NCBI GenBank assembly: GCA_025408405.1
Contig: JANYJE010000013.1
Span: 1 to 64,000, forward strand
DNA from: Nitrosomonadales bacterium
Lineage (GTDB): Bacteria; Pseudomonadota; Gammaproteobacteria; Burkholderiales; Gallionellaceae
Direction of reading: 5' to 3'
Length of the DNA stretch: 64,000 nucleotides
In this document: positions 50,072 through 62,917 of the stretch, in pieces
How the letters are laid out: each line of letters starts with the position of its first letter
Numbering within the stretch: the first letter of the stretch is position 1
Notes under the pieces: generated by a model
Database searches by the model: none
What the model was told of the DNA's origin: nothing
What the model saw: the letters and a program-made list of their open reading frames with translations, nothing else
Translations under genes and position numbers: made by a program

Positions 50072-50284
50072 TTACGGGGCAGGATCATAGCCACCGCTGT
50101 TCCAAGGGTTGCAACGCAACAATCGTTTTATACTTAGCCAGCAACCTTGAATTGCGCCATGTTTGGTGATAACGTCAGTTGCATACTGCGAACAGCTGGG
50201 TGTAAAACGACAAGTTGGTGGCATCAGAGGACTAATCAGGTATTGATACATCTTGATTAGTCGAATTAGCGTTGCTCGTATCAT
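50072..50284 (-). CDS. yidD: Membrane protein insertion efficiency factor YidD
   Basis: 70-aa protein with the conserved cysteine pattern CRFTPSCSQYATDVITKHG, WLSIKRLLRCNPWNSGGYD. It assists YidC. It overlaps rnpA by one base and lies 22 bases upstream of yidC. Confidence 0.95.
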   Translation of the reverse strand: MIRATLIRLIKMYQYLISPLMPPTCRFTPSCSQYATDVITKHGAIQGCWLSIKRLLRCNPWNSGGYDPAP

Positions 50285-50643
50285 TATGATTTTGCAGCTA
50301 GCAGCAGGGCTATTAACTCGGATCTAGCTTCTAATGAAGCATCTATAGCCAAGTTACGCCTAATTCTAATAACAAAATCAAACGCAGGAAGATCGGTCAT
50401 GTTTTGACGAAAAGCCTCTCTAATTAGACGCTTAGCAAAGTTTCGTGCCACAGCCTTGGGCATCGTTCTTTTGCTTACAATCATTCCAAGACGCGCATAA
50501 TTATTTGCAGTTCTAACAAGATGGACCGCAAACCATTTATTTATCAAGTAGCCATTTCGTAATGCCAGTTCAAAATCCTTACGTTGTTTAATGCGACAGC
50601 GTGAAGGGAATGAATTATTAATACTAAACTGCGAGGCGAGCAC
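50284..50643 (-). CDS. rnpA: Ribonuclease P protein component
   Basis: 119-aa basic protein that binds RNase P RNA. The RNR signature is seen in [17 protein letters not shown]; the N-terminal aromatic region is [15 protein letters not shown]. The GTG at 50643 gives the usual length (119 aa) and overlaps rpmH by 20 bases. Another GTG at 50676 would add 11 residues and overlap further. The rpmH-rnpA overlap itself is required by either start. Confidence 0.9.
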   Translation of the reverse strand: MLASQFSINNSFPSRCRIKQRKDFELALRNGYLINKWFAVHLVRTANNYARLGMIVSKRTMPKAVARNFAKRLIREAFRQNMTDLPAFDFVIRIRRNLAIDASLEARSELIALLLAAKS

Positions 50644-50758
50644 GGCCTTTAGCTCTGCGAGCTGCAATAACAGCACGGCCGCCCTTTGTTTTCATGCGAA
50701 CCAGAAAGCCATGAGTGCGCTTTCTTTTTGTAACTGATGGTTGATATGTACGTTTCAT
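50624..50758 (-). CDS. rpmH: 50S ribosomal protein L34
   Basis: 44-aa very basic protein, [20 protein letters not shown] at the start, ending [11 protein letters not shown], which is the textbook L34 sequence. It is the first gene of the rpmH-rnpA-yidD-yidC-mnmE run and diverges from dnaA. A strong promoter lies 34 to 62 bases upstream. Confidence 0.98.
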   Translation of the reverse strand: MKRTYQPSVTKRKRTHGFLVRMKTKGGRAVIAARRAKGRARLAV

Positions 50759-50791
50759 TATAAAAGTCCTAGTGGTTTTTGAAAGCCTGTG

Positions 50792-50820
50792 ATTACAATA
50801 TTTTACTGTGCCTGTGTCAA
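50792..50820 (-). promoter_or_regulatory. Sigma-70 promoter of rpmH-rnpA
   Basis: On the minus strand TTGACA (50820-50815), exactly 17 bases, and TGTAAT (50797-50792) give a near-consensus promoter aimed at rpmH. Confidence 0.8.
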
Positions 50821-50835
50821 GTATAATTTTATCCC

Positions 50836-50844
50836 TGTGGATAA
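50836..50844 (-). promoter_or_regulatory. Perfect DnaA box between rpmH and dnaA
   Basis: The minus strand reads TTATCCACA, the consensus DnaA box. It lies just upstream of the dnaA promoter, fitting dnaA autoregulation and/or an origin element. Confidence 0.8.
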
Positions 50845-50846
50845 CT

Positions 50847-50875
50847 TTTACGGTTAGATGTAGAATATTTATAAT
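50847..50875 (+). promoter_or_regulatory. Candidate dnaA promoter
   Basis: TTTACG (50847-50852), 17 bases, TATAAT (50870-50875). The -10 is perfect and the -35 matches at 4 of 6. It is 22 bases before the dnaA ATG, and the DnaA box ends 3 bases before its -35. Confidence 0.55.
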
Positions 50876-50896
50876 TTATTTAACTAACAGAAGTTT

Positions 50897-52234
50897 ATGA
50901 CAGATTTATCTCTATGGGATTTTTGCCTTGATTTCTTTGAGAAAAGCCTCCCTCCACAGCAATTTAACTCTTGGATTAAGCCATTGGTATGCATTATCAA
51001 TGGCGAACACATAACATTAACTGCCCCAAACAGCTTCACGCTAAAGGTTATTCAGGAACGCTTTTTGCCAGACATATCAAGACTAGCGCTATCTTTTAAT
51101 ATAAACAATCCAGTAGTTGAATTTAAAATTGGAAAAAAAACCGCAAATCCTAGCATTCCAAAAAAGATTCCTGTAATAGAAACTGGACGAACTGACGTTA
51201 AGATTCAAAGAAATCACAGCAAACTCAACACATTACTTGCTTTCGATAATTTTGTGACTGGCAAGGCCAATCAATTGGCTCATGCTGCAGCAATGCAAGT
51301 AGCAAATTTCCCTGGAACTACTTATAACCCTTTATTTATTTATGGTGGAGTGGGACTAGGTAAAACCCACTTGATTCAATCTATTGGAAATTTTGTCAAA
51401 AAGGACAATCCAGAGGCAAAAATTTGCTATGTACATGCGACAAATTACATCTCTGATGTCGTTCGTGCATTTCAAACCAAACGCTTTGATGAGTTCAAAC
51501 AATTTTATAATTCATTAGATTTATTGCTAATTGATGACATACAGTTCATAGCAGATAAGCCTGGTACACAACAAGAATTTTTCTACACTCTTAATTCACT
51601 AATTGATACAAATAAACAAGTAGTTATAACATGTGATACTTTTCCAAAGGAAATATCCGGAATTGAACCGCGGCTTACATCAAGATTTAGTTGCGGCTTA
51701 ACTGTTGCAGTAGAGCCACCGGGTCTTGAAATGCGCGTGGCAATACTGCTGCAAAAAGCAGTATTGCTAGGTCACCCAATTAATGAGGATGTTGCTTTTT
51801 TCGTTGCTAAACATGTTCGCTCCAACATTAGAGAACTTGAGGGCGCACTAAATAGAATTGTTGCATATGCCAAGTTTCATAAGCATGGAATTTCTGTTGA
51901 GACGGCTAAAGAAGCTTTAAAAGATTTACTTGCTGCACAAAATAAACAAGTTTCTATAGAAAATATTCAAAAAACTGTAGCCGATTTTTATAGATTGAAA
52001 GTTGTTGAGTTAATATCCAAAAAACGTACGCGCACAATCGCGCGTCCAAGGCAAATGGCCATGTGCCTAGCAAGAGAGCTAACTCAATTAAGTCTGCCGG
52101 AAATTGGGAATGCATTTGGTGGGAGAGATCACTCCACAGTTTTACATGCATGTAAAACAATAGAGAATCTAAGGAACCTAGACCATTCAATAAATTCAGA
52201 TTTTAATTTATTAAACCAAACATTGAGAAACTAA
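50897..52234 (+). CDS. dnaA: Chromosomal replication initiator DnaA
   Basis: 445-aa AAA+ initiator. Domain I (LSLWDFCLDFFEKSLPPQQF), a short variable domain II, AAA+ domain with Walker A IYGGVGLGKTHLIQSIG and Walker B LLLIDDIQFIADK, and the C-terminal domain with GGRDHSTVLHACKTIENL that reads DnaA boxes. AT-rich coding and Lys/Ile/Asn-rich composition contrast with genes in the first 35 kb. Confidence 0.98.
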   Translation: MTDLSLWDFCLDFFEKSLPPQQFNSWIKPLVCIINGEHITLTAPNSFTLKVIQERFLPDISRLALSFNINNPVVEFKIGKKTANPSIPKKIPVIETGRTDVKIQRNHSKLNTLLAFDNFVTGKANQLAHAAAMQVANFPGTTYNPLFIYGGVGLGKTHLIQSIGNFVKKDNPEAKICYVHATNYISDVVRAFQTKRFDEFKQFYNSLDLLLIDDIQFIADKPGTQQEFFYTLNSLIDTNKQVVITCDTFPKEISGIEPRLTSRFSCGLTVAVEPPGLEMRVAILLQKAVLLGHPINEDVAFFVAKHVRSNIRELEGALNRIVAYAKFHKHGISVETAKEALKDLLAAQNKQVSIENIQKTVADFYRLKVVELISKKRTRTIARPRQMAMCLARELTQLSLPEIGNAFGGRDHSTVLHACKTIENLRNLDHSINSDFNLLNQTLRN

Positions 52235-52432
52235 CATTACTATTAGTAACTAGTTATAATTTGTGCATATTTGATTAATTCTAATAAATATAAATAATTA
52301 TGCACAATTAGTTAACACTGAAATAGTTTGCTTTAATTAATATTAATAATCATTAACTAATTGAATGAAAATAAATAATTAAGTTATTAACAGATTTGTT
52401 CGACATTATTATTGTTATTAAGGATATAAAGA
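52235..52432. promoter_or_regulatory. AT-rich dnaA-dnaN spacer with DnaA-box-like sites (origin candidate)
   Basis: 198 bp, extremely AT-rich. TTATGCACA (52298-52306) is a perfect TTATNCACA DnaA box; ATATGCACA on the minus strand (52270-52262) and TTATTAACA (52384-52392) are one mismatch away. Runs such as TTAATTAATATTAATAATC could serve as a duplex-unwinding element. Either this or the rpmH-dnaA gap may be oriC; both may act together. Confidence 0.5.
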
Positions 52433-55968
<3,536 letters not shown>

Positions 55969-56095
55969 GAGTGCATAGGCCTATATTGACAGGCTTGTGC
56001 GCAAGGTTCAATTACAACTCACGGTAAATGTGACACACCCGTTTGTGGTTCCAGCGACCGGTTGAACTCGCCTGTAAATTAAAAATACAAGAGCG

Positions 56096-58696
56096 CTAAG
56101 CTGTGGTCTTTTTGACAGAGGGTTTCTTGTTAGCAGGTGTTTTCTTTTTAGTAACAGCTGATTTTTTTTCTACACTTGCTTCCTTTTTGGCGGCAACTTT
56201 TTTCACCTTCTGATTTGCAGACACTTTCTTGCTGGTAGCACGAACTTTTGCTACTGGTCCTTTAGCTACTCGAGCGGCCAATAAAGTAAGCGCTTCCTCC
56301 AAAGTAATCTCTTCGAGGGAGATATCTTTGGGTAAAGTGGCATTTACTTTGCCGTGGCGAACATAGGGGCCATATCTGCCATTACATATGTCCACCGATT
56401 TCTTATCTTCAGGATGATCGCCTAATTCACGTAGCACGGAGTTTGATGTTCTTGCTTCAGATAATAAGGTGAGCGCACGTTCAAGATCAATGGTAAAGAT
56501 GTTATCAGCTTTTGGAATAGACTTAAATTTTCCATCATGGCCTATATAAGGACCAAAGCGACCAATATTAACAATAACTTTTTTGCCTGTTTCAGGATGC
56601 TCACCCAGCTCTTTGGGAAGCTCCAGCAATTGCAAAGCAGCGGCAAGATCAGCGTCTGCTGGTGGAAGTTCTTTAGGCCAAGAAATGCGTTTTGGCTTTT
56701 TCTTCGCGCCCTCTTCCACTTCACCCAGCTGAACGTAATAACCGTAAGGGCCGCGCAATAGTAGCACTGGCAGGTTGGTTGCAGGATCATGGCCAAGTTC
56801 TTTACGGGCATCAGCTGGATCAACTTCACCAGAAGTATTTCGGGTGTAATCACACTCAGGATAAGCAGTGCAGCCAACAAAACTGCCGCGCTTGCCAAGT
56901 CTTGTTGCTAACGGCTTGCCACACTTGGGGCAAGCTTCATCCAATAGCTCCTGAGTGACATCTTTGCGCTCAATGTTCTTCTTCTCTTGAATTAGTTTGT
57001 CAAAATCGCGCCAGAATGCATCAAGAACTGGGATCCAGTCGCGCTTACCCTCAGAAATTTCATCCAGTTCATCTTCCATCTGAGCAGTAAAACCGTAATC
57101 AACATAGCGCGTGAAATGCTCTGACAGAAATCGGTTAACAACGCGCCCAACATCAGTAGGAGTAAAGCGTTTCTTATCTAACAGCACATATTCGCGCGCT
57201 TGTAGTGTAGAAATGATGCTTGCATAGGTAGACGGACGGCCAATACCATGCTCTTCTAGTGTTTTAACCAGGCTTGCCTCGGTAAACCTAGGGGGGGGCT
57301 GAGTAAAGTGTTGCTCACCATATAGCTTGTCAAGTTGTAGCGTTTCACCCTCCTCCAGAGGGGGGAGTTTAACCCCTTCCTCTTCAGCACTGTCATCAGC
57401 GTCCTCTTGGTAGACAGCAATAAATCCAGGAAAAACCAAGGTTTGCCCACTGGCACGAAAAAGTGTGTCGTCTCCACCTAGGCGAATATCTACGCTTACT
57501 GTATCAAAGCGCGCCGAAGTCATCTGGCTGGCAAGAGTGCGTTTCCAAATCATTTCATAGAGGCGAGCCTGATCAACGGTTAAAAACTCTCGAATGCTAT
57601 CTGGTGTGCGGGTAATCGAGGTTGGGCGAATCGCCTCGTGAGCTTCCTGAGCATTTTTGGCTTTGCTTTTGTATGCAGGTGATGTGCTTGGGAGATAATC
57701 AACAGAAAAATTGGTACTAATATAGCTGCGAATTTCATCAACAGCTTCCTTGGCTAGAGATACGGAATCAGTACGCATATAGGTGATTAAACCTAGTGTT
57801 TGCCCACCGATATCTATTCCCTCATAAAGTTGCTGCGCAATGCGCATGGTGCGATCCGCGGACATGCCAAGTTTGCGTACACTTTCCTGTTGTAATGTAG
57901 ATGTAGTAAAAGGCGCAGTCGCATGTCTTTGTTTAGATTTTTTTTCTACTCTGACAACCCGAGGCGGCAATTTAGCAGCCCTAATATTGTCGTAAATTTT
58001 TTGGTAAGCCTCGACACTATCTATAGATAATTGATCTAGCTTCTTGCCATGATACTGAAACAGCTTAGCGCCAAAGGGAATGCTGTTTTTTTGGCTGTCC
58101 AAGTGCACAGTCCAATATTCCTGCGATCGGAATGCTTCAATTTGCTGCTCACGCTCTACAATCAGTCGTAACGCAGGGCTTTGTACACGACCGGCAGAAA
58201 GTCCAGGCCGAATCTTGCGCCACAGCAATGGAGAAAGGTTAAAGCCAACCAGATAGTCTAGAGCTCGCCTGGCTTGTTGCGCATTAACCAGTGGAATAGA
58301 GATCTCACGAGGGTGAGCAACTGCTTCGCGTACAGCTGATTGAGTAATTTCATAAAAAACGACTCGTTTCATTACCTTGTTTTTTAAGGCGCGCTTACCT
58401 TTCAGCAGTTCGGATATATGCCAAGCAATTGCTTCTCCCTCGCGATCAGGGTCAGGCGCCAAATAAATATTGTCAGCGGTGGCTGCTGCTTTAGCGATTG
58501 CATCTACATGTTTACTATTACGTGCAATAACCTCGTACTGCATTGTGTAGTTATTGTCAGTGTCAATGGCTCCAGTCTTGGGAACAAGGTCTCGCACATG
58601 ACCAAATGAAGCAAGCACTTCAAAGTCTTTGCCAAGGTATTTTTTAAGTGTTTTAGCTTTAGCAGGTGACTCAACTATAAGAAGATTAGATGCCAT
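56096..58696 (-). CDS. topA: DNA topoisomerase I
   Basis: 866-aa type IA enzyme that relaxes negative supercoils. Toprim domain at the start (LLIVESPAKAKTLKKYLG), active-site tyrosine in LGLITYMRTDSVSLA, zinc ribbon CPKCGKPL...CTAYPEC, then two topoisomerase C-terminal repeats (GRFGPYIGHDGKFKSIP; GRYGPYVRHGKVNATLP) and a Lys/Ala-rich tail of about 50 residues. Such basic tails help RNA polymerase or DNA binding. It ends the LysM-dprA-smg-topA run and is convergent with gyrB. Confidence 0.97.
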   Translation of the reverse strand: MASNLLIVESPAKAKTLKKYLGKDFEVLASFGHVRDLVPKTGAIDTDNNYTMQYEVIARNSKHVDAIAKAAATADNIYLAPDPDREGEAIAWHISELLKGKRALKNKVMKRVVFYEITQSAVREAVAHPREISIPLVNAQQARRALDYLVGFNLSPLLWRKIRPGLSAGRVQSPALRLIVEREQQIEAFRSQEYWTVHLDSQKNSIPFGAKLFQYHGKKLDQLSIDSVEAYQKIYDNIRAAKLPPRVVRVEKKSKQRHATAPFTTSTLQQESVRKLGMSADRTMRIAQQLYEGIDIGGQTLGLITYMRTDSVSLAKEAVDEIRSYISTNFSVDYLPSTSPAYKSKAKNAQEAHEAIRPTSITRTPDSIREFLTVDQARLYEMIWKRTLASQMTSARFDTVSVDIRLGGDDTLFRASGQTLVFPGFIAVYQEDADDSAEEEGVKLPPLEEGETLQLDKLYGEQHFTQPPPRFTEASLVKTLEEHGIGRPSTYASIISTLQAREYVLLDKKRFTPTDVGRVVNRFLSEHFTRYVDYGFTAQMEDELDEISEGKRDWIPVLDAFWRDFDKLIQEKKNIERKDVTQELLDEACPKCGKPLATRLGKRGSFVGCTAYPECDYTRNTSGEVDPADARKELGHDPATNLPVLLLRGPYGYYVQLGEVEEGAKKKPKRISWPKELPPADADLAAALQLLELPKELGEHPETGKKVIVNIGRFGPYIGHDGKFKSIPKADNIFTIDLERALTLLSEARTSNSVLRELGDHPEDKKSVDICNGRYGPYVRHGKVNATLPKDISLEEITLEEALTLLAARVAKGPVAKVRATSKKVSANQKVKKVAAKKEASVEKKSAVTKKKTPANKKPSVKKTTA

Positions 58697-58715
58697 GAAT
58701 TGCTATACGCCGAGG

Positions 58716-59171
58716 TTAATGTAGTTGGCCGGAATTAGCCGGAGTGAGAAGATCTTCGATTATCAATGGATCTAAATCTTCGTGTTGATTCCACAGCACC
58801 ATAAGTGCAATTAGCTTAATCTTGTCTAATGGAAGATCTTCTCGTTCAAGTGCAACAGCACGGTCAATGATCATTTCGCGTTCTACGGGAGAGATTATTT
58901 TGCTGTGCTCCCAAAATGAAATAAATTGTATTCCCGCATTACTGATACGCTGCATTTCCAGATCTGCAAAACAACGTAAACCAGCGTGATTTATAGCCGC
59001 AGGATAATCGGTATTAGATAAGTGTTTAAGGCCAGTAAGCCAAATCAAAGCTTTGTTTATGTCACTATCATCGAAACCAGCAGCACTTAATTTAATGGAC
59101 AGCTTGTCTGAATCAGGGTAGCTGCCTGCATCAAAGTAGCTTTCAAATAAAAACATCAAAATATCAAACAT
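58716..59171 (-). CDS. smg: Smg family protein (DUF494)
   Basis: 151-aa protein: MFDILMFLFESYFDAGSYPD at the start, LRCFADLEMQRISNAGIQFI and a C-terminal LIALMVLWNQHEDLDPLIIE. The Smg family is always near dprA and topA; its function is not known. It sits between them here too. Confidence 0.93.
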   Translation of the reverse strand: MFDILMFLFESYFDAGSYPDSDKLSIKLSAAGFDDSDINKALIWLTGLKHLSNTDYPAAINHAGLRCFADLEMQRISNAGIQFISFWEHSKIISPVEREMIIDRAVALEREDLPLDKIKLIALMVLWNQHEDLDPLIIEDLLTPANSGQLH

Positions 59172-59190
59172 GGTGCTCCATCAATCAATT

Positions 59191-60264
59191 TCAAACAACA
59201 CGCTGATACAACCCTCCAGGAAGTGTAGCAACCTGACCATCTAACTCAAGTTGTAACAGGATGGCGGATAGTGCCTCAATCGTCAAGCCACTACGCATAC
59301 ATAAGGTATCAATGTCGAGCGGCTCATAATCTAGGTGTGCAAAAATTGGGTGAACATTGAGTTTTTTAGTAGGTGGCTTGTCAAGGGGTGCAAATACACG
59401 CAACTCTTCCAAGATATCATTTGCATGATCGACCAATTTAGCACCTTGCTTGATCAATGTGTGACAACCTTTGGCTTGAGGCGAATGAATGGAACCAGGA
59501 ATAGCAAAAACCTCGCGACCTTGTTCAAGTGCCATGCGAGCAGTAATAAGTGAGCCACTTTGTAATGATGCTTCAACAACTAAGCAGCCCAAACTCAGGC
59601 CACTGATAATCCGATTGCGTCGAGGAAAATTGGAAGCTATAGGCGGCGAGCCAAGAGAAAATTCAGAAATCAAACAACCAGAACTAGCCAATTGATGGGC
59701 TAAATCCCGATTTGCTGCAGGGTAAACTTTATCCAAGCCGGTGCCCACCACTGCAATACTGGATCCCCGGCCACGCAAACCACCTTGATGCGCAGCTGCA
59801 TCAATTCCATGTGCCATTCCGCTGACAATACACAAATCTGAGTTGCTGGCAGCTTGAGCAAAAGCTTCAGCATTATGCAAACCTTGTACTGTCGCATTTC
59901 GGCTCCCCACTATGGCGAGTGAACTGTGATTGAGTAAATCACGCCGCCCTTTTATGTAAAGCAACGGCGGGGGATCAGCAATATTTAGCAAAGCTTGGGG
60001 ATAGTCTGTGTCGGCAAGAGTAACAATACTGTTAAGCGGATCTTGCAGCCAGTCTATAACAGGGGCGAGTGCCAGTTGGTTGATCCCATTTGAAATGGCA
60101 TTCGCAATGACCGGTCTGACCACTTGCCTTAATAAATCTTTGGGGGTGGCAAGGATATTGGTGGGCGAGCCAAAAGTCTGTAATAGATTGCGAAGGCCTT
60201 CATTGCCTAAGCCAGGTATCTGGCTCAAAGTAATCCATGACGCTAACTCTGCGTCGATTGGCAT
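59191..60264 (-). CDS. dprA: DNA processing protein DprA
   Basis: 357-aa protein that binds incoming single-stranded DNA and loads RecA in transformation. Rossmann-like core: VGSRNATVQGLHNAEAFAQA, VSGMAHGIDAAAHQGGLRGR, FPRRNRIISGLSLGCLVVEA; N-terminal SAM-like helices and a C-terminal winged-helix-like domain. The upstream LysM gene is 5 bases away. Confidence 0.95.
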   Translation of the reverse strand: MPIDAELASWITLSQIPGLGNEGLRNLLQTFGSPTNILATPKDLLRQVVRPVIANAISNGINQLALAPVIDWLQDPLNSIVTLADTDYPQALLNIADPPPLLYIKGRRDLLNHSSLAIVGSRNATVQGLHNAEAFAQAASNSDLCIVSGMAHGIDAAAHQGGLRGRGSSIAVVGTGLDKVYPAANRDLAHQLASSGCLISEFSLGSPPIASNFPRRNRIISGLSLGCLVVEASLQSGSLITARMALEQGREVFAIPGSIHSPQAKGCHTLIKQGAKLVDHANDILEELRVFAPLDKPPTKKLNVHPIFAHLDYEPLDIDTLCMRSGLTIEALSAILLQLELDGQVATLPGGLYQRVV

Positions 60265-60269
60265 ATCAA

Positions 60270-61379
60270 TCAGGGCGTGACAGCATTATCCAGAATTTGT
60301 ACCGGCAGACTTGCTTCAACAACTAGGCCATAAGAAACCATTTCAAAAGTGCGAAACACAAAGATCAGGCCATAGCGGTAATCAGGCAATTGCTCTCGCT
60401 TTCCAAACAAAACAGTATCCTCACTCACAAATTCACCTTTATGAAATAGCGCAAGAACATGTCCAGTTTCAAGACCATCGCGCCGCCCCTTATTTAAAGC
60501 TATTACAGAATTTTTACCGCCTTGACCAACACCACCGTAGATTGAAATTACGCGAGCAGAAATTTGAGACTCAGGCGGGCGCGGAATGTAGTTATTAGGA
60601 AGGGCAACAGTTGATTGAACTAAGCGGTCACCCTTGTGAATGTCAAGAATCGAATTGGTAATTCTAAGCGTACTGATATCAGCAAGCTTTTCTACTGTAG
60701 CATCTCCCAGATAAATAGCTTCGTACCCTAAACTCTTATTTGATTCAGGATCAATAAACTCGTTGCCAGGACGGAATATTTGCCATGTATCACCTTGGTC
60801 TACAGGCATATTCTTGGCATAAATAAGATCCATATTACTAACAAGAGCACGCTTTTCGAGTGTTCCAACTACGACTGGTGCACCATTAAGACCTTTTTCA
60901 TCAATTACTAATGGCTTGCTAAGGAATGGACCAATAGCACTAGCAGGAATACTCGCAATAGCAACCTGATCGCTACTCATAACCCTGACTTTGGGAGATA
61001 ATTTCTCAATTACGCTGGATTTTTCAGGCGCAATGCCGGGAACCAGATTAGTTGCAGATAAATTCGCGTTAGCAGCATTGTCATTGTTAAAGGATTCTGT
61101 TGTTTTGACAGGCTCACCCACATGCAAAGTTTTGCTAACAGAATCAAGAAAAATTACGTTGCCAGGATAAATCCAGTGTGGATCTTTTACCGTGTCCTTG
61201 TTTAATCCCCATATTTGAGGCCATTTCCAAGGGTCTTTGAAAAATTTTCCAGAAATATCCCAAAGCGTATCACCCTTAACAACAACGTAGCGATCCGGTG
61301 CGTTTTCACGAATTACCAGTTCATCAGCAGAGGCGAGAATAGGCAAAAGAAAACAAATCAGCGATATAATCTTGCGCAT
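60270..61379 (-). CDS. LysM-domain exported protein
   Basis: 369-aa protein with signal peptide (KIISLICFLLPILASA) and a LysM domain at residues 30-85: YVVVKGDTLWDISGKFFKDP, WKWPQIWGLNKDTV, HWIYPGNVIFL. LysM binds peptidoglycan. The remaining 270 residues are unassigned, with a segment VISIYGGVGQGGKNSVIALN. Genes of this type precede dprA in many betaproteobacteria. It is divergent from def across an 89-bp gap. Confidence 0.88.
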   Translation of the reverse strand: MRKIISLICFLLPILASADELVIRENAPDRYVVVKGDTLWDISGKFFKDPWKWPQIWGLNKDTVKDPHWIYPGNVIFLDSVSKTLHVGEPVKTTESFNNDNAANANLSATNLVPGIAPEKSSVIEKLSPKVRVMSSDQVAIASIPASAIGPFLSKPLVIDEKGLNGAPVVVGTLEKRALVSNMDLIYAKNMPVDQGDTWQIFRPGNEFIDPESNKSLGYEAIYLGDATVEKLADISTLRITNSILDIHKGDRLVQSTVALPNNYIPRPPESQISARVISIYGGVGQGGKNSVIALNKGRRDGLETGHVLALFHKGEFVSEDTVLFGKREQLPDYRYGLIFVFRTFEMVSYGLVVEASLPVQILDNAVTP

Positions 61380-61468
61380 GGCAAACCCCAGCTAAGTAAA
61401 TGAATGCGGTGCAATGTTTGCACAACTGTTTAAATTCTGCATCTAGTCACTTAAATTAGCAAGCTTTT

Positions 61469-61972
61469 ATGGCAATTCATCAAATACTTCAATACCCGGA
61501 CGAACGTCTGCATACCATTGCAAATAAGGTCAGTGCGGTCACGGAAACAACTCGTAAGTTTATTAATGACATGGCTGAAACGATGTATGCTGCTCCAGGC
61601 ATCGGTCTTGCAGCCACCCAAGTGGATGTACATCAATGCATCATAGTAGTAGATGCATCAGAGACGCATGACAAGCTTATTGCGTTCATTAATCCTGAAT
61701 TAATAGCCTGCAGTGGCGAAAGTGAGTGTGAAGAGGGATGTTTATCAGTACCCGGCATTTACGAAAAAGTGCGGAGAGCAAAAAAAATTACGGTACGCGC
61801 ACTAAATGTCGAAGGAGAAACATTTACATTGGATGCAGAGGGCTTGCTGGCCGTTTGTATCCAGCACGAAATGGATCACCTGCAAGGCAAGGTATTCGTA
61901 GAGTATCTCTCTCACCTTAAACAAACGCGCATACGCTCAAAGCTAAAAAAACGTAGACGCGAAACGATGTAA
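61469..61972 (+). CDS. def: Peptide deformylase
   Basis: 167-aa metalloenzyme removing the N-formyl group from new proteins. All three motifs are present: GIGLAATQVD, EEGCLSVPG (Cys ligand) and QHEMDHLQGK (two His ligands and catalytic Glu). First gene of def-fmt-rsmB. Confidence 0.97.
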   Translation: MAIHQILQYPDERLHTIANKVSAVTETTRKFINDMAETMYAAPGIGLAATQVDVHQCIIVVDASETHDKLIAFINPELIACSGESECEEGCLSVPGIYEKVRRAKKITVRALNVEGETFTLDAEGLLAVCIQHEMDHLQGKVFVEYLSHLKQTRIRSKLKKRRRETM

Positions 61973-61983
61973 CGGGAAAAGCA

Positions 61984-62916
61984 TTGAAAATAATTTTCGC
62001 AGGCACCCCAGCTTTCGCTGCAAAAGCCCTGCAAGCCATACTGGCGCAACAATACGATGTAGTAGCAGTACTCACGCAGCCAGATCGACCTGCTGGGCGA
62101 GGTATGCAGCTTACTCCCAGCCCTGTAAAACTGTTGGCTGAGCAACACAATATTCCAGTGTTGCAGCCGCACACCCTGAAATCTGTTGAGATCCAACATC
62201 AATTGGCGAATTATCAGGCCGATGTTATGGTCGTAGCGGCTTACGGCTTGATATTGCCTCCACCGGTTTTGCAACTGTCACGCCACGGCTGCCTGAATAT
62301 CCACGCATCACTGCTCCCGCGATGGAGAGGAGCTGCGCCTATTCAGCGAGCGATTCTGGCGGGAGATGAGGTAACCGGAATTACGATAATGCAGATGGAT
62401 GAGGGGTTGGATACTGGAGATACTCTACTGAAGAAAATTTGCCTGATTGCTCCCGATGACACTGCGCAAACATTATTAGAAAAATTGTCTGAACACGGAG
62501 CGGAGGCCATCCTTGAGGTTTTACAAAAAATGCAACATGGAACACTAAGTGCAACCGCCCAAGACTCAGCGCAGGCAAACTACGCAAATAAGCTAAACAA
62601 AATCGAAGCACAACTGAACTGGACTCAAAGTGCGGGCCAATTGGAACGCGCTGTCCGAGGGTATAATCCCTTTCCGGTAGCATTTGCAAAATTCAATAGT
62701 ATCCCCATCAAAATATGGCAGGCAAAAATACTTGACGATATGCATGGCGAACCTGGAACCATTTTGGCAATAGACAAACACGGAATACAGGTTGCCTGCG
62801 GACAGGGCGCACTGTGCTTAGAGATGCTGCAACGACCCAATGGCAAGGTATTGCCATTCAACCAATTTTTGCAAGGCTTCAACCTCAAGACGGGTGACCG
62901 CTTTGAGGTGATCTGA
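61984..62916 (+). CDS. fmt: Methionyl-tRNA formyltransferase
   Basis: 310-aa enzyme that formylates initiator tRNA. IIFAGTPAFAAKALQAIL, VVAVLTQPDRPAGRGMQLTP, the catalytic region NIHASLLPRWRGAAPIQRAI, and a C-terminal OB-like domain. The start is a TTG, preceded by GGGA 6 bases upstream. Linked to def by an 11-base gap. Confidence 0.96.
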   Translation: MKIIFAGTPAFAAKALQAILAQQYDVVAVLTQPDRPAGRGMQLTPSPVKLLAEQHNIPVLQPHTLKSVEIQHQLANYQADVMVVAAYGLILPPPVLQLSRHGCLNIHASLLPRWRGAAPIQRAILAGDEVTGITIMQMDEGLDTGDTLLKKICLIAPDDTAQTLLEKLSEHGAEAILEVLQKMQHGTLSATAQDSAQANYANKLNKIEAQLNWTQSAGQLERAVRGYNPFPVAFAKFNSIPIKIWQAKILDDMHGEPGTILAIDKHGIQVACGQGALCLEMLQRPNGKVLPFNQFLQGFNLKTGDRFEVI

Positions 62917-62917
62917 A

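Noticed and set aside
55969..56095. Intrinsic terminator between convergent gyrB and topA
   Set aside because: No GC stem followed by a T run in either direction could be found in these 127 bases.
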